A DNA stretch of 64,000 nucleotides from Incurvaria masculella (GCA_946894095.1 OX335652.1:19553001-19617000), one strand, 5' to 3'; counted from the first letter of the stretch, positions 12,247-24,097 are shown. A program made the numbers and translations. The notes: generated by a model not told the origin, from the letters alone.

Positions 12247-12400
12247 TATGTAACTGACATGGATGAACCCCACTCGCTGTCATGATAGTAGACATTTACA
12301 CAACATTAACACACCTCATAGAAACTAGGTGGCATGCCAGGACCTTCTTTATTGGTGCAGCTACATTAAACTGGATAGAAAACCTTTTATACGGTTGTAC
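12247..12400 (-). repeat. Family D SINE fragment
   Basis: TTATGTAACTGACATGGATG, GGTGGCATGCCAGGACCTTC and TACATTAAACTGGATAGAAA: the 3' half of D, inverted. Confidence 0.75.
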
Positions 12401-12404
12401 TATC

Positions 12405-13220
12405 CCGAGCGAGATTAACCCTAGCAAGTAGACCCATATATCTTGTAGAATGATAAAATGGTATGATACAAGAAAATATTTTTTATCAAATACAATTTCT
12501 TTTAGTACCTATATATATTTCTTATGTTTTTAGTGAGTATAAAATTCCTATACATTTGAGACTAAATGGCGACATCTATATTGCAGTTTGTAATCAAATT
12601 CATTCATATATCTGATCGCAAATATTAACAAGACGAATTCTTTTCCAAAATGTGATCCGTTCAACACCGGTCGGTGATAAATATCAAACCGATATCAAAA
12701 TAAACTATAAAGGAAATATTTATCTTCGTGTTCCTTTTTCATCTAAGTCTTCGTGACATAAAGTTCGCCCATTTGACCCGGTCGCCTTTACCTCGTTCGT
12801 GGACCCATATTTCTCAAAGGGATATTATATTAAATTTGTACTTTCTTTATAAGAAAAATCAGCATAATAAAGGTGTCCGAGGGGGTGGCCCGTCTGAGTT
12901 AGGGTTTTAATATCGTCGACATAAATCAGTAGGTCCGGTCTCTTTTAAGCACTCTACTATTCCATTCGTGAGAAGCGCAGCGCACCTTGCTGGAATAAAA
13001 TCATTTTAAATGAATTAGACAAGGAATGATTTTCATGATGCATCAATGTTACGGATTTTATTTATTTATTTTATTTTATATAGTAAGAAACTTTACAGCT
13101 AATCTTAGATTATTACATGATAATTATTTTAATATTTTTAAGCTAATGACAAAGTTTCATTGTTTAAAAACTGAAATGTCTTACATCTAAACGATTTGTA
13201 ACTTGCAATATACCACAACC
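12405..13220. other. AT-rich sequence, no gene recognised
   Basis: Contains CGACATCTATATTGCAG (12570 region), distantly like the 33055 palindrome arm. Nothing else supported. Confidence 0.25.
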
Positions 13221-13224
13221 GTGT

Positions 13225-13315
13225 ATATGATAGGGTGTGTGTGCGGTATGTATGTGGTGAAAGTGTGTGTGTAATGTGTCAACTTATGTGTAATGTGTGT
13301 GTATGTAGATAGCCA
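13225..13315. repeat. GT-rich simple sequence
   Basis: Imperfect GTGTGTGT/ATGTGTG tracts, similar in style to 63195-63300. Confidence 0.7.
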
Positions 13316-13944
13316 GTGTATTAGGCGACAATCCATCGAAGTGTGTCGAATTAAATCCTTGTATTTATAAATCTTATTTTATTTTGTTTTATTTAAGTGT
13401 TATTGTGTTGATAGTAATATATTTTTGAATGTTTATATGTTACATTAATATTTATTAAAGTGTACAAAAGTGTTATATAAAGCTGGTTACTCCGCCCTGG
13501 CCTGCTAGCGTGCCTTGATAAGAAAAGCATGCTTTGTTAAATATAGATATATATATTTGTAAGAGGACATGCAACGGTTTAGTGTCAGGTCTTTAATAAT
13601 TGTAATTAAATTATATAAAATAGGATTCCTCGCTTACTGGGTGGCATGGTGTTTCCTTCCGGGCTGATAATATTGAATTTTTTTATTTTATTTATTTGGC
13701 ATTACAAACAGGAATGTATAAAATTAACATAATAGAAAATAACCAAGACAATAATTAAAAGAGGTCACATTGAATTGTGTGTACCTCATATTACTAGCCA
13801 CTACTACTATACTATAGTAAATACATATAATATAGTATATAAATTTATATATAAAATGTGCCGCTCACCTGGTTAGATTCAGTGATAAATTTGATAATAA
13901 ATAGTAAAGATATGTGTCATCTAAACTTTCTTAAATAAGACAGA

Positions 13945-14167
13945 GGGGCGATTTTTCAATCCTCAGATAGTTCTTATCGGACTGATAGTATACATTCACG
14001 TTTCTCAAAAGATTGCTCTCAAAGAATTGCCGGAGGATTATATCTTCCATAACAAGAATCGAACTATAATTTTATTAATAAACATACTACTTTATCTGAT
14101 GGATAAGCAGAAGCATAAATAAATCCGTCGAATAGTTATCTGGCTGTTTACCTAAAAAATCAGACCT
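13945..14167 (+). mobile_element. MITE copy 2 (same family as 226-441)
   Basis: Left end GGGGCGATTTTTCAAT, body with CTTATCGGACTGATAGTA and GGATAAGCAGAAGC shared with copy 1, right end AAAAATCAGACCTAA (decayed). Confidence 0.75.
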
Positions 14168-14537
14168 AAATATGCCGTACACGATTACAAGAAGTTGATC
14201 AAATTGACATTATTTTAGCCCGTAAATAATCGTGGCTTCGTAATAAATGTGTTCATGCAAATCATTTATGGATTTTATTTCCCATTGAGCAAAACCGCTT
14301 GCCACCACAAAAACGTCAATGAGCTGCTGCAAGCCCCACAAAACTACTTTTGGGTGTGACAAAGAATAACTTTGTGAATGGCGGAACTAAAAAAACCGTT
14401 TCGTTTTGGTTTGGGTCGCTTCGGACCGCTTGCATTGAAAAAAAAACTGTCCACTATTTTACGGCCCCTGGGTTTGTGGTCGTGGTTGTTTCTAACTTGA
14501 TCAAAAAACAATATACCGCCTTCCTTATTCATATGTA

Positions 14538-15090
14538 TTAAGGTGACCCATCCCGCCCATCTCCCCATACAAAAGGGGAAAGAAGATCACGCCCATATTT
14601 CTTGTCAGAGATCCAAAATTTTGCTCAAAATAGCTTTATTTGATAGAACTAGATGTCTGATGACCATTGGCATTGTAAAATTATTTTTGGTTTCTAAGTT
14701 ATAAGGTCCGAAAGTTCGAATTTTTCGCGCGTTTTATACAATAATTTTGGAGGTGGATTACGCAATGATAAAGTAAGAACATCGTAAAAAGATTAGTCAT
14801 CAGACATAGCTTATTTAATCAAGATTTATGATCTATTTGGTTTTTGTTAGATTTTTGACTACAGCAGTCGTGGTTTACTTTTAGCTATAAGTCGTTTTAA
14901 AATTAAAATTTTCGTAAATCTTACCAAATCATACACTGTACATAGCATTGTCTTTTTTGTGGACATGTTGCATCTTCCTCATCACGGAGACTGTCTTATT
15001 CTTTGAAACAGAGAAGGTCCCAGAGCGCAACAGCACGGTTTGGTACCGTGCCCGCGAATGAGTTAGGCCCGCCGGGTTGGGCCACCTTAA
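14538..15090 (+). mobile_element. Family A MITE copy 5
   Basis: TTAAGGTGACCCATCCCGCC to CGGGTTGGGCCACCTTAA, complete, TTAA at both ends. Confidence 0.92.
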
Positions 15091-15619
15091 TGTGTATTGT
15101 TATTATTAGGGCATGGATACATTTTATCATGGATTTTCAAAGTTTGCGAGCGGTTTGGGTTGAGGGGTTCACAGCTGTCTAATGATCATCTGATGACATT
15201 CGATCTTCATGTTTTCGAACGACGATTATTCATATTATTACATTATATGTATAGTTTATGGTTATGAAAATAGACATAAATATTTTCGTGACCATAAAAT
15301 CAATATTAGTGCACTCGACACGGATCGTGGAAAATCGTAGTTGACTTCCGTTACTTATAAGAAATACGATAATAAGACTAAGGGCCGAGTGCACGAACGT
15401 ACATAAAATCAAAATCAACATACTTTGGTATGATCAAACACGTCACTTTGTGTAGACAGCATGGAAGGAACTCTATGCGGATCACCAATACCGTCTTTAC
15501 CATAAGGGCACACGGGGCCCGTGCCCAGGGCCCCCATTCTCAGGGGGCCCCGTAGGACCGACAATTTCTCTCAAACATTTATTCTCAAAACATTTTTGTC
15601 GGGCACATTACCCTTTTTT

Positions 15620-16588
15620 CGCGGCACATTCGCTAAATTTTGTGGGTGTTCAGGCTTTTAAGTGTTACTGAAGCAGTAACATTCTTTCAATTTGTACAAA
15701 AAATTTTCAATTTTTTCTCGGCTTCGACAAAACGATGGAAAATTGTGACAGAGCATTTAAGTGCAAATAGAGTCCTGAAGTCTCTTTCGGAAACAAGATG
15801 GTCTGCACGCGCCAATGCTATTAATGGTAATATAAAAATTTCTGAAGCATTGTCTTCAATCGCAAGTGTCATCAATCAACCAGGAGACACTAGCCCAAAG
15901 CCTACAAAAAAATGGAAAAATTTGAGACTGCTCTTCTAACGGAAATATGGAATGATCTTTTGGGAGTTATGAATAAAACAAGTCTAAGTTTACAGAATAG
16001 CACTATGACCATGGACGTTGTAACGAAACTTTACGAATCTCTGATCAGTTATGTCAATACCGCACGCAATAATTTTGTTCAGTACGAAACATACAACGAT
16101 ACATTTGAAAGAAAAAGATTTCGCAGCACACGCATCACTTTTTTCGAAGGATCATCAGAGACTGCACAGTTGAGAGGCAAGGAAAAGTTTCGTGTAGATA
16201 CTTTCATTCCCATAATTTACACATTAAATACACATTTCAAAACACGTTCGGCAGCATACCACGAAATTGATAGTCGATTTAGTTTTCCTTGTCAGTTAAC
16301 AACAATCGAATCTGGTGAGTTGATCCAAAAATGCAAAACATTTGCAGAATTTTATCATAAAGACATTAATGCAGATGAGCTCAAAATATAATGTTTTAAT
16401 TTAAGCCAATATTTAAAAAGCCTAGTAAAGCAATCAGCGGATTTAAATATCTCAACCTTACATAACCTAATAAAAACAGATAATTGGAAGAAACGTTTCC
16501 AAACGTAGAAATGGCTACAAGAATATTCCTTTGCCTAATGGTTATCAATTGTAGTGTAGAGCGGTCATTTTCGCTTAAGAGAATACAA
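15620..16588 (+). pseudogene. hAT transposase remnant (ZMYM1-like), C-terminal part
   Basis: The transposase would cut and paste the element; this copy is dead. Frames in order: HSLNFVGVQAFKCY (from 15622), frameshift to TEAVTFFQFVQKIFNFFSAS and LKSLSETRWSARANAI (to 15939), another frame from 15912 with LTEIWNDLLGVMNKTSLSLQ, RGKEKFRVDTFIPIIYTLN and YHEIDSRFSFPCQ (to 16391), then FPNVEMATRIFLCLMVINCS and VERSF, the hAT dimerisation segment (from 16484). The N-terminal zinc finger and the first catalytic part are absent. A C element interrupts at 16589 and the frame resumes at about 16920. At least two frameshifts. Confidence 0.85.
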
Positions 16589-16911
16589 AAACCAGCCAAG
16601 TGCGAGTTGGACTTTTACACGAAGGGTTCCGTACCTTCGTACAAGATTTACCCCAAAAAATTCTCATTTTTTGTATGGGACCCCCTTTAATTTTTATTAT
16701 TTTATAATTTTACCTACTTTTTGTTGTAGCGGCAAAATAAATACATAATCTATGAAAATTTCAGCTTCCTATCTGTTACGGTTCATGAGATACAGCCCTG
16801 TGACAGACGGACGGACGGACGGATGGACGGACGGACGGATGGACGGACGGACGGACAGCTGAGGCTTAGTAATAGGGTTCCGTTTTCACCCTTTGGATAC
16901 GGAACCCTAAA
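16589..16911 (+). mobile_element. Family C element inserted in the hAT transposase gene
   Basis: ACCAGCCAAGTGCGAGTTGG to CTTTGGATACGGAACCCTAA, including a GACG/GATG tetranucleotide run. It splits the transposase between LKRIQ and RTTMLQERLS. Confidence 0.9.
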
Positions 16912-17059
16912 AATTGATTTCGAACAACAATGTTACAAGAACGACTGAGTAATTTGTCAATTATGTGCATTGAAAGTGATATCCTTCAAAAAATTTACTT
17001 TAAGGACATAATAGAAGATTTTTCTCAACAGAAATCCCGAAAGAAACCGTCATCGTAAT
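16912..17059 (+). pseudogene. hAT transposase remnant, extreme C-terminus
   Basis: RTTMLQERLSNLSIMCIESD, then IYFKDIIEDFSQQKSRKK and a TAA stop: the usual end of ZMYM1-like hAT proteins, continuing the fragment interrupted at 16588. Confidence 0.8.
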
Positions 17060-17656
17060 AAAAAAACCAGCAGCATTCTAATATCATTCATGACATATTA
17101 TATCATTCTGTATTTGATTACCTTTAATAAATGGTCATACTTATACTTAGTCAAATAATGTTATTATAATTTGCTTTTTTACTTTCCAAAAGGGCCCCAA
17201 CTTCTTGTGTGCCCAAGGGCCCCAGCCTAGTTTAAGACGGCCTTGCGGATCACTAGAAGGGACGTGTTTGAACATTGATTAACTCGGCCGTCTCTTCGTG
17301 CAACCGGGGCTAAGACCCGATTGCACGAAGAGACGGCTGAGTTAATCAATATTCAAACAAATCATTAGTGAACCGTATGGAGTTCCTTCCATACTGTCCA
17401 TACAAAGTGACATGTTTAATCATACGTAGACGTTGATTTTGATTTTTTTCCTTCTGCCCTAAGTACTTCGAATCATTTAACCTCTCAGTTGATATAGATT
17501 CTAGCCGAAGTGATGTATACGGCAGAACGCTATGTTTTTGTATATTTTTAGAACCTGATTCAATCTGAAACCCAGCGTTTCATTTTCAAAACAGCTCAAT
17601 AGAATATCAAAAGGGATTACATATTATCATTTTTTCCAGGTCACTTTAAACAGGAC

Positions 17657-17968
17657 TTAAAAGAATAATGAGGTGATCGAATTCCATACAATGGTTCATG
17701 CCTGTTTCCAAATTTTCCTGTTTGATATTTTGCACATTAAAAAAGCCAACTGAGATCTACATCCAACGATATACAAACCTTTGTATAAATCTGTTTAAGG
17801 GCGTTTATCATGGATATAAGTTAACTTATAAAACAAATCTAAACTTACAGACGGAACTCTTGGTTAGTTTATTTCGCGTGTAAAATTTCTGAAAAATATT
17901 TCTTCATTTGACTAAGGAAACAGGCACAAGCCATTGCATGGAACTCGATCACCTCATTATCCTCTTAA
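17657..17968. mobile_element. TTAA-flanked MITE with about 50 bp inverted ends
   Basis: TTAAAAGAATAATGAGGTGA at the left pairs with the inverse of CACCTCATTATCCTCTTAA at the right; similarity continues through ATGCCTGTTTCC. The interior has no gene. Confidence 0.75.
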
Positions 17969-17974
17969 GTATTG

Positions 17975-18600
17975 ATATTTTCTACAGACAGGCGACAGCA
18001 TGACAAAACTACAGTTCCCGCAAATCCAACCTATAATATGATGGATCTGTCTGCAACACAGTTTCTCGATCTGCTCTGTTCAAACGAGCAAGATCGTATC
18101 CGTGACCGGCCCTAGCGGTGGGCGTGCTCCGCAATTGCGGCTCTGTTAATTAGTGGGGCATATACCACTTGTCATTCTGTTCCGGTGGCGACGCCATTTG
18201 CATTTGCGTGGGATAGAGGCTCGGCTTCTGGCCCGATCGATATCTCGCCGGACTGCGCTGGAGCCGTGATTAGTGTCGGCGAATTGGGTCAATCTCTTCG
18301 GAGTCGATTATTGTGAAATCTCCCTAGCCTTAGAACATGCCCATGGGCCCGTAGGTATACAGAGTTTAGGGACCTTTTGAGTAAGACATGGAAAAGAACG
18401 TTTTGACGTTTATGGACCTAATACAGTGTGAGTTAGAGTAGCACAAATTTGGTTTAAGCATTTTCAATCTGGGAATTTTGATGTCAAAGATGCATCCCTC
18501 TCTCTGGTCGCCCTGTTGCGATTTTCTAAGTTGATTATAGTGCTAAGTACTTTAATGATTCTTGCTACCTGTTAATATTTTTTTAGCTGTTAGAGATTGC
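17975..18600. other. Unique sequence of higher GC, no gene recognised
   Basis: 18060-18310 is less AT-rich than its surroundings but no frame or domain is supported. Confidence 0.25.
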
Positions 18601-18666
18601 CTTTGGCAATAAGGTAACTTTGCATCCTATGTAATAATACTTGTAGGCAATAAAGAACATTTTCGT

Positions 18667-18903
18667 TTCATCGGCGGATAAAATGGATGCCATTTTGGAA
18701 AAGTGGAGCAAGATCGGCATATCACTAGTTACGACCACAAAACAGTTTTGACCCATTTGAAAACAAATGGGTACACAAAAAATCTCGATATTTGGGTGCC
18801 ACACGAGCACACAAAAAGAAACCTAATGAACCGTGTACTCATTGGCGATTCTTTATTGAGACGTCATGAAACCGATCCCTTTTTTGAAGAGTTAATAGAC
18901 TAG
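18667..18903 (+). pseudogene. mariner transposase remnant
   Basis: MDAILEK, then after a one-base loss VEQDRHITSY, a short deletion, and DHKTVLTHLKTNGYTKNLDI, WVPHEHTKRNLMNRVLIGDS, LLRRHETDPFFEELID: the N-terminal half of a mariner transposase including the WVPH motif. It stops before the catalytic D,D(34)D region; the tail EELID joins sequence resembling the protein's end, so the catalytic core looks deleted. Not functional. Confidence 0.8.
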
Positions 18904-19120
18904 GAGGTCGCTAAAAAATGTTAACGATAACGTAAATGGCTAAAATTGAATTAAATTAAATTTAAGAGGTTAAGTAGTAACATTTTAGGATTTTTTTACG
19001 TAAATGTGGATGAACAAATCTATAGAACAGTGATTTATTTCACTGAGTTGATCGAATCCGCGGATGAATCAGTCTGTGATGTAACTAAGTGTAGTTTGAA
19101 TAACAGAAGAAAAAAGAAAC

Positions 19121-19668
19121 TTAAGGTGGCCCAACCCGCTCAACTCCCCATACAAACGGGAAAAGAAGATCACGCCCATATTTCTTGTCAGAGATCCCAA
19201 ATTTTGCTCGAAATAGCTTTCTTTGATCGAACTAGATGTCTGATGACCCTTGGCATTGTAAAATTGGGTTTGGTTTCTAATTTATAAGGTCCGAAAGTTC
19301 GGATTTTTCGCGCGTTTTGTACAATAACTTTGGAGGTAGATTACGTAATGATAAAGTAAGAACATCTTAAAAAAATTAGTCATCAGACATAGCTTATTTA
19401 ATCAAGATTTATCATCTATTTGGTTTTTATTAGATTTTGACTACAGCGGTCGTGGTTTACTTTTAGCTGTAAGTCGTTTTGTAAATAAAATTTTCGTAAA
19501 TCTTAACAACCATACACTATGCACATTGTCTTTTTTGTGGACATGTTGCATCTTCCTCATCACGGAGCCTGTCTTTTTCTTTGAAACAGAGAAGGTCCTA
19601 GAGCGCAACAGCACGGTTTTGCACAGTGCCTGCGATTGAGTTAGTCCCGCCGGGTTGGGCCACCTTAA
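19121..19668 (+). mobile_element. Family A MITE copy 6
   Basis: TTAAGGTGGCCCAACCCGCT to CGGGTTGGGCCACCTTAA, complete. Confidence 0.92.
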
Positions 19669-19842
19669 TATTCTGTTATCATGAGCCAGAAAAGGCCAAA
19701 AAGTACAAAAATATGTATAAAATATGTATCAACAATTCGTTCAAAAGGTGGAATGTTACCCTAAAAATAAGACCATCACAGTAGTTAGTATGGCGTCACT
19801 CGAATTAAGGGAAGTAATTTTTTTCCGCATTTTTGTTATGTA

Positions 19843-20205
19843 ACGCGACATGGATAGCTAATACCAACTGTCATAATATTAGCCTAACACGCCACATGGG
19901 AATCGGGTGCCATGCCAGCACCTTCCTTGTAATGCTCGGCTACATTGAACTGGATGAAAATCATGGACAATTTTCATTGCCGCTTCGACCACTGCCCATT
20001 CAATGTGGATGTACCAACCCGGGCGGATTAACCGTACCACCATGTAAGGAAGGATACCAAAAGTTTTACTTGAAATCCGAACCACGGCCAGCCTCAACGT
20101 CTTAAAACGGTCACCCATCTGAAACCCTAACGCGCTCAGAGTTGCTTCACCAAGCTTATCTAACTGCAAGGCGTTACGGCACTGGGTTACCGAGGTTACC
20201 AATTA
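19843..20205 (-). mobile_element. Family D SINE with 5S-rRNA-like head
   Basis: Body inverted (GGTGCCATGCCAGCACCTTC, CTACATTGAACTGGATGAAA). The head on the minus strand reads GTGAAGCAAC and CAGATGGGTGACCG, the box A and box C regions of 5S rRNA, followed by GAGGCTGGCCGTGGTTCGG. Confidence 0.75.
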
Positions 20206-20277
20206 AAAAAAACATCCACGCTCTCATTAATAGCGTTTCATTTAAAACAATTATCCACTTGAATCCCAATTAAAAAA

Positions 20278-20560
20278 AAACCGGCCAATTGCGAGTCAGA
20301 CTCGCACAGGAAGGGTTCCGTACCATCGTTCAAGATTTTACACTAAAAAATCATGGGCTCCCGCTTTAATTTTTATTATTTTTTTATTTAACTCATTTGT
20401 TGTTATAGCCGTAAAATAAATACATACTCCGTGAAAATTTCAGCTGCCTATCTATTACGGTTGATGAGATACATCGCTGTGACAGATGGACCGACGGACG
20501 GACAGCGGAGGTTCAGTAATAGGGTTCCGTTGGCATCCTTTGGGTACGGAAACCTAAAAA
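20278..20560 (+). mobile_element. Family C element
   Basis: CCGGCCAATTGCGAGTCAGA through TGTGACAGATGG and CGGACGGACAGCGGAGG to GGTACGGAAACCTAAAAA. Confidence 0.85.
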
Positions 20561-20569
20561 TTATTACAC

Positions 20570-21295
20570 GCTAAATTTATCATATTTCAATATTTCTTGC
20601 AAGAGCCTAACCGCACAAGAAGCATAGGATAGCAGTTGTTTAGGACCCTAACGCATAGTTATTGTTAACAGAAAGTTAGAAAGGTGCAGTCTTCGGTCTT
20701 ACGCCAGTTCAAAGAAAGTTTTTTTCCCAATCGTGAGGGGCCCGGCAGTTCGAACGTTCATTTCGTGTGCCAAATAAGGGTCCCACTCGCGGCCATACGG
20801 TAATCGTTACCGGCAGATGCGGTTTGAACGTTGCTGTGCACAGTAATTGCGGCGGTACCCGTATATCTTGTTTTTGTTTGTACTGACGACGTCGTGACAT
20901 TCGACTTTGTAGCCTTGGGATAGTTGCAGATGAACGTTTCGTTAAAACTAATCTATAACTATTGTATATATCTATAATAAATTTAGTATCTGTACATTTC
21001 TCGTTAATAATCATATTTTCATGACCTGAAAAACAGTTTCTCTATATGTTCCATGTACGTGTTATGGTATATTATTTAATGTTTTTAAGACAATATGTAA
21101 TCATTTTATAATAATAATAAACAACTGAGTTTTTGTGGTAGAGCTTAAAAAAATCTAATTTTGAAATGGTTAATGCAGATATTCGTCACGTTGCTAAAAA
21201 AGGAAAAAAATCCAATGTGGTTTGTGAAACGAAACCAAATACATACTTCACAAATAACAAATCTGGCGACTTCAAGGCTGTTAAGATCACAAATA
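20570..21295. other. No gene recognised
   Basis: A 101-codon minus frame at 20709-21014 is open but unrecognised. The remainder is AT-rich. Confidence 0.25.
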
Positions 21296-21297
21296 AT

Positions 21298-21545
21298 TTT
21301 GTATGTAGCTGGACATGGATGGCTAATACCATACCGACGATCATTATTTTAGCCCAATACATAAGGGTGGCATGCCAGGGCCTCCCTTATATTCCACAGC
21401 TAGCTGCTGCAGCTGTGGAAGCTGCAGCCAGGAGCTGAATGAAAAACATGGACTCTTTTCACTGCCACTTCGACCGTCGTTCATTCAATGCGATGGGTCC
21501 AATCCTAACACCTAGTGATTAACAAAACATACATTTTCGAGTAGA
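21298..21545 (-). repeat. Family D SINE fragment with internal hairpin insertion
   Basis: GACATGGATGGCTAATACCA, GGTGGCATGCCAGGGCC and CATTCAATGCGATGGG are D landmarks, inverted. Between them lies extra sequence with a perfect 10 bp stem TTCCACAGCT / AGCTGTGGAA (21392-21420). Confidence 0.75.
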
Positions 21546-21884
21546 ATCCGAGCCAGGAACGACAAATGCCTTAGTCATATCTTTCACGGGCTTACGAATT
21601 TCACGAGAAGAAATTCAGTTTGCACTTGCATTATTTTATAGTTCCTAAATTCAAATAGACCGAAATAAAACCATTTTACTTATAAGTCCATTACATACAT
21701 ATGATGTTCGCCAGGACCCTGAACATATATACACAAATATATTTTTATTTATTTATTACTATTGTACAAGTATTGGTCGGACGAAATTCGATATGTCCAT
21801 TGAATGGTAAAATAAACATTCTGTTAATTTTATGTAATAAACGAAATCAACCCGACCAGCTAGCTGCAGCTAGACAGTACCTGC

Positions 21885-22154
21885 AGTATAGCTCAGGAAC
21901 GCGGGGACTTGTCTTATTTGTCAGAAGTTATGGGTTCGATACCCGCTATGAGTACATTTCGTCACGAATGAGAGCTGTTTCATGGTGCGAAATCCATGTA
22001 AAGTTTCCTGCCCCTAATAGGTGGTACGGTTTGAGCCCGCCCGAGCTGGTACTATCGCATTGGAAGAAAGGATGGCCGAAGCGGCAATACAAGTGTCGTC
22101 CATGCTCACAAAGAGAAGGTCCTCGCGTGGTACATGGAATCTGGTGTATTTGGC
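21885..22154 (+). mobile_element. Family D SINE, 5' part (split by family B)
   Basis: tRNA-like head with box B-like GGGTTCGATACCC, then GTACATTTCGTCACGAATG, GAGCCCGCCCGAGCTGG and GGTGTATTTGGC. The SINE is cut at TTAA 22155 by a B element and resumes at 22635. Confidence 0.8.
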
Positions 22155-22634
22155 TTAAGGGCCTGGTACTAGCCAAATCGCAAAGTTAGACGAGGCACCC
22201 CAAGTTAACTAACTAAGTCTGATGATTATAAGTGTCATTCTTACAATATATGATTCCTTGTCTAGGAATTGAATTATTTTCGTTAATGTATGTTTCCTTT
22301 TTCTATACAAAATACATTGCGGAAACGGTGTCCATTTCCGAACTTTTTTGACTAAATGTAGAAATCTAAAAGCAAATGGAATTTTTTGTTTATGCATATA
22401 TGCTGTTTTTGCTTATATCTAGAAATCGAATTACTTTCAGATTTCTAATGAGAAAAATCAACTTTTTTATTTTTATTATTATTTAAATAAATGACGGAAT
22501 AAAAAAATATTAACAATCCATTATCAGTCTGGAGTTCTATTTGGATTTGCTGAAGCGTTTCACTACATATTATTACATTTGTTATAAAGTGCATTTGTAT
22601 GGCGCGAGTAGTTGGCTAGTCCTAGCGCCTTAAT
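22155..22634 (+). mobile_element. Family B TTAA element, left arm of an inverted pair
   Basis: 480 bp from TTAAGGGCCTGGTACTAGCC to GGCTAGTCCTAGCGCCTTAA; ends are imperfect inverted repeats of about 22 bp. Near-identical inverted copy at 23179-23658. Non-coding. Confidence 0.9.
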
Positions 22635-22680
22635 CATGTCGGTTGATACAGTATGAGCAACCTTTGTCCAGTTACAAATA
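22635..22680 (+). repeat. Family D SINE tail, resumed after family B
   Basis: TCATGTCGGTTGATACAG and GTCCAGTTACA align with the D tail (ATCATGACGGTAGTTG, GTCAGGTCGCA). Confidence 0.6.
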
Positions 22681-22689
22681 AGTAATATA

Positions 22690-22981
22690 AAAAAAAAACC
22701 GGCCAAGTGCGAGTCGGCTCGCACACGAAGGGTTCCGTACCATCCTGCAAGATTTAACACAAAAAAATCACGTTTTTGTATGGGACCCCGCTGTTCTTTT
22801 TAATATTTTTTTTATTTTACCTATTTGTTGTTATAGCGGCAAAATAAATACACACTCTGTGAAAATTTCAGCAGCCTACCTATTACGGTTCATGAGATAC
22901 AGCCCTGTGACAGACGGACGGACGGACGAACAGCGGAGGCTTAGTAATAGGGTTCCGTTTTCACCCTTTGGGTACGGAACA
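22690..22981 (+). mobile_element. Family C element between the family B arms
   Basis: AACCGGCCAAGTGCGAGTCGG to CTTTGGGTACGGAAC; short GACGG run. A second partial C-like stretch (AGCTACAAAATAAATACAAA) follows to about 23035. Confidence 0.88.
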
Positions 22982-23178
22982 TTTTTATATTAACCTATTT
23001 CTTATTTTAGCTACAAAATAAATACAAACTCTGTGTGGGTAATCAAACTACTGTACCTTTATATCTAGTAGTCGTTTCTTCTTCCACAATGACAAACATG
23101 ACAAGCGTCCAGTGTTCGTTTGCATACTATTCATCTCCAACAATGTGCAGCAAATGGATATTTACGCTGCTATTTGAT

Positions 23179-23658
23179 TTAAGGCGCTAGGACTAGCCAA
23201 CTACTCGCGCCATACAAATGCACTTTTTAACAAATGTAATAATATGTAGTGAAACGCTTCAGCAAATCCAAATAGAACTCCAAACTGATAATGGATTGTT
23301 AATATTTTTTTATTCCATCATTTATTTAAATAATAATAAAAATAAAAAAAGTTGATTTTTCTCATTAGAAATCTGAAAGTCATTCGATTTCTATATATAA
23401 GCAAAAACAGCATATATGCATAAACAATAAATTCCATTTGCTTTTAGATTTCTACATTTAGTCAAAAAAGTTCGGAAATGGACACCGTTTCCGCAATGTA
23501 TTTTGTATAGAAAAAGGAAACATACATTAACGAAAATCATTCGATTCCTAGACAAGGAATCATATATTGTAAGGATGACACTTATAATCGTCAGACTTAG
23601 TTAGTTTACTTGGGGTGCCTCGTCTAACTTTGCGATTTGGCTAGTACCAGGCCCTTAA
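23179..23658 (-). mobile_element. Family B TTAA element, right arm of the inverted pair
   Basis: 480 bp, same length as the left arm, TTAAGGCGCTAGGACTAGCC to GGTACTAGCCAAATCGC inverted; few differences from 22155-22634. Confidence 0.9.
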
Positions 23659-23814
23659 TGTGTCAGTCCACGGCTAAACCTCTTAGGTTGTCTTTATTCA
23701 CGCACTCCTAACAACTCCGTTTGTCTCTTTCATGTTTTTAAAGTTAATGTGTAGACTGAACATAAATAGTCATAGGTCACTTTATTCAGAAATCTTCATT
23801 ACCATTTAACTGAC

Positions 23815-24060
23815 GCCACCAGGATTTTTTATGTAACTGGACATGGAAGAATCATACCACTCCTCCTGTCATGATACTAACCCAACACACCGGATTCCCA
23901 AAGGAATTAGGTTCCGTGCCAGAACCTTACCTTTATGATGAGACTGGATAGAAAATATGGACTTTTTACTGGCGCTTCGACCATCTTTCATCCAATGCGA
24001 TGGTACCAACCCGGGAGGGCTAAAACCTTACTCACTTACCAGAGAAAATGGTTCATGAAC
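23815..24060 (-). repeat. Family D SINE fragment
   Basis: ATGTAACTGGACATGGAAGA, CCAAAGGAATTAGGTTCC and CAATGCGATGGTACCAACCC. Confidence 0.8.
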
Positions 24061-24097
24061 GGAGAAGTGATCAAACTGATGATCTCTGGTATATAAA

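Larger units (their letters stand above)
15478..17253 (+). mobile_element. hAT transposon with 8 bp target duplication
   Basis: Direct repeats CGGATCAC (15478-15485, 17246-17253) flank an element with ends CAATACCGTCTT and AAGACGGCCTTG, which are inverted repeats with two mismatches. Subterminal GGGCCC-rich blocks are present at both sides. The inside holds the 3' part of a transposase gene plus a C-element insertion. The uninterrupted opposite arm of the fold-back shows the empty site. Confidence 0.88.
15379..17463. mobile_element. Fold-back element interrupted by a hAT transposon
   Basis: Outer arms 15379-15485 and about 17360-17463 are inverted copies (AAATCAAAATCAAC, GTCACTTTGT, ATGGAAGGAACTC), and the arms continue into a central hairpin at 17258-17360 (CGGCCGTCTCTTCGTGCAA against its inverse). 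With the insertion removed, the element is a palindrome of about 320 bp. TIR-like end TAAGGGC. No coding capacity of its own. Confidence 0.8.

Noticed and set aside
19006..19287. 93-codon frame ending in AQPAQLPIQTGKEDHAH
   Set aside because: The C-terminal half is the translation of a family A MITE; the same peptide recurs wherever family A lies in that frame.
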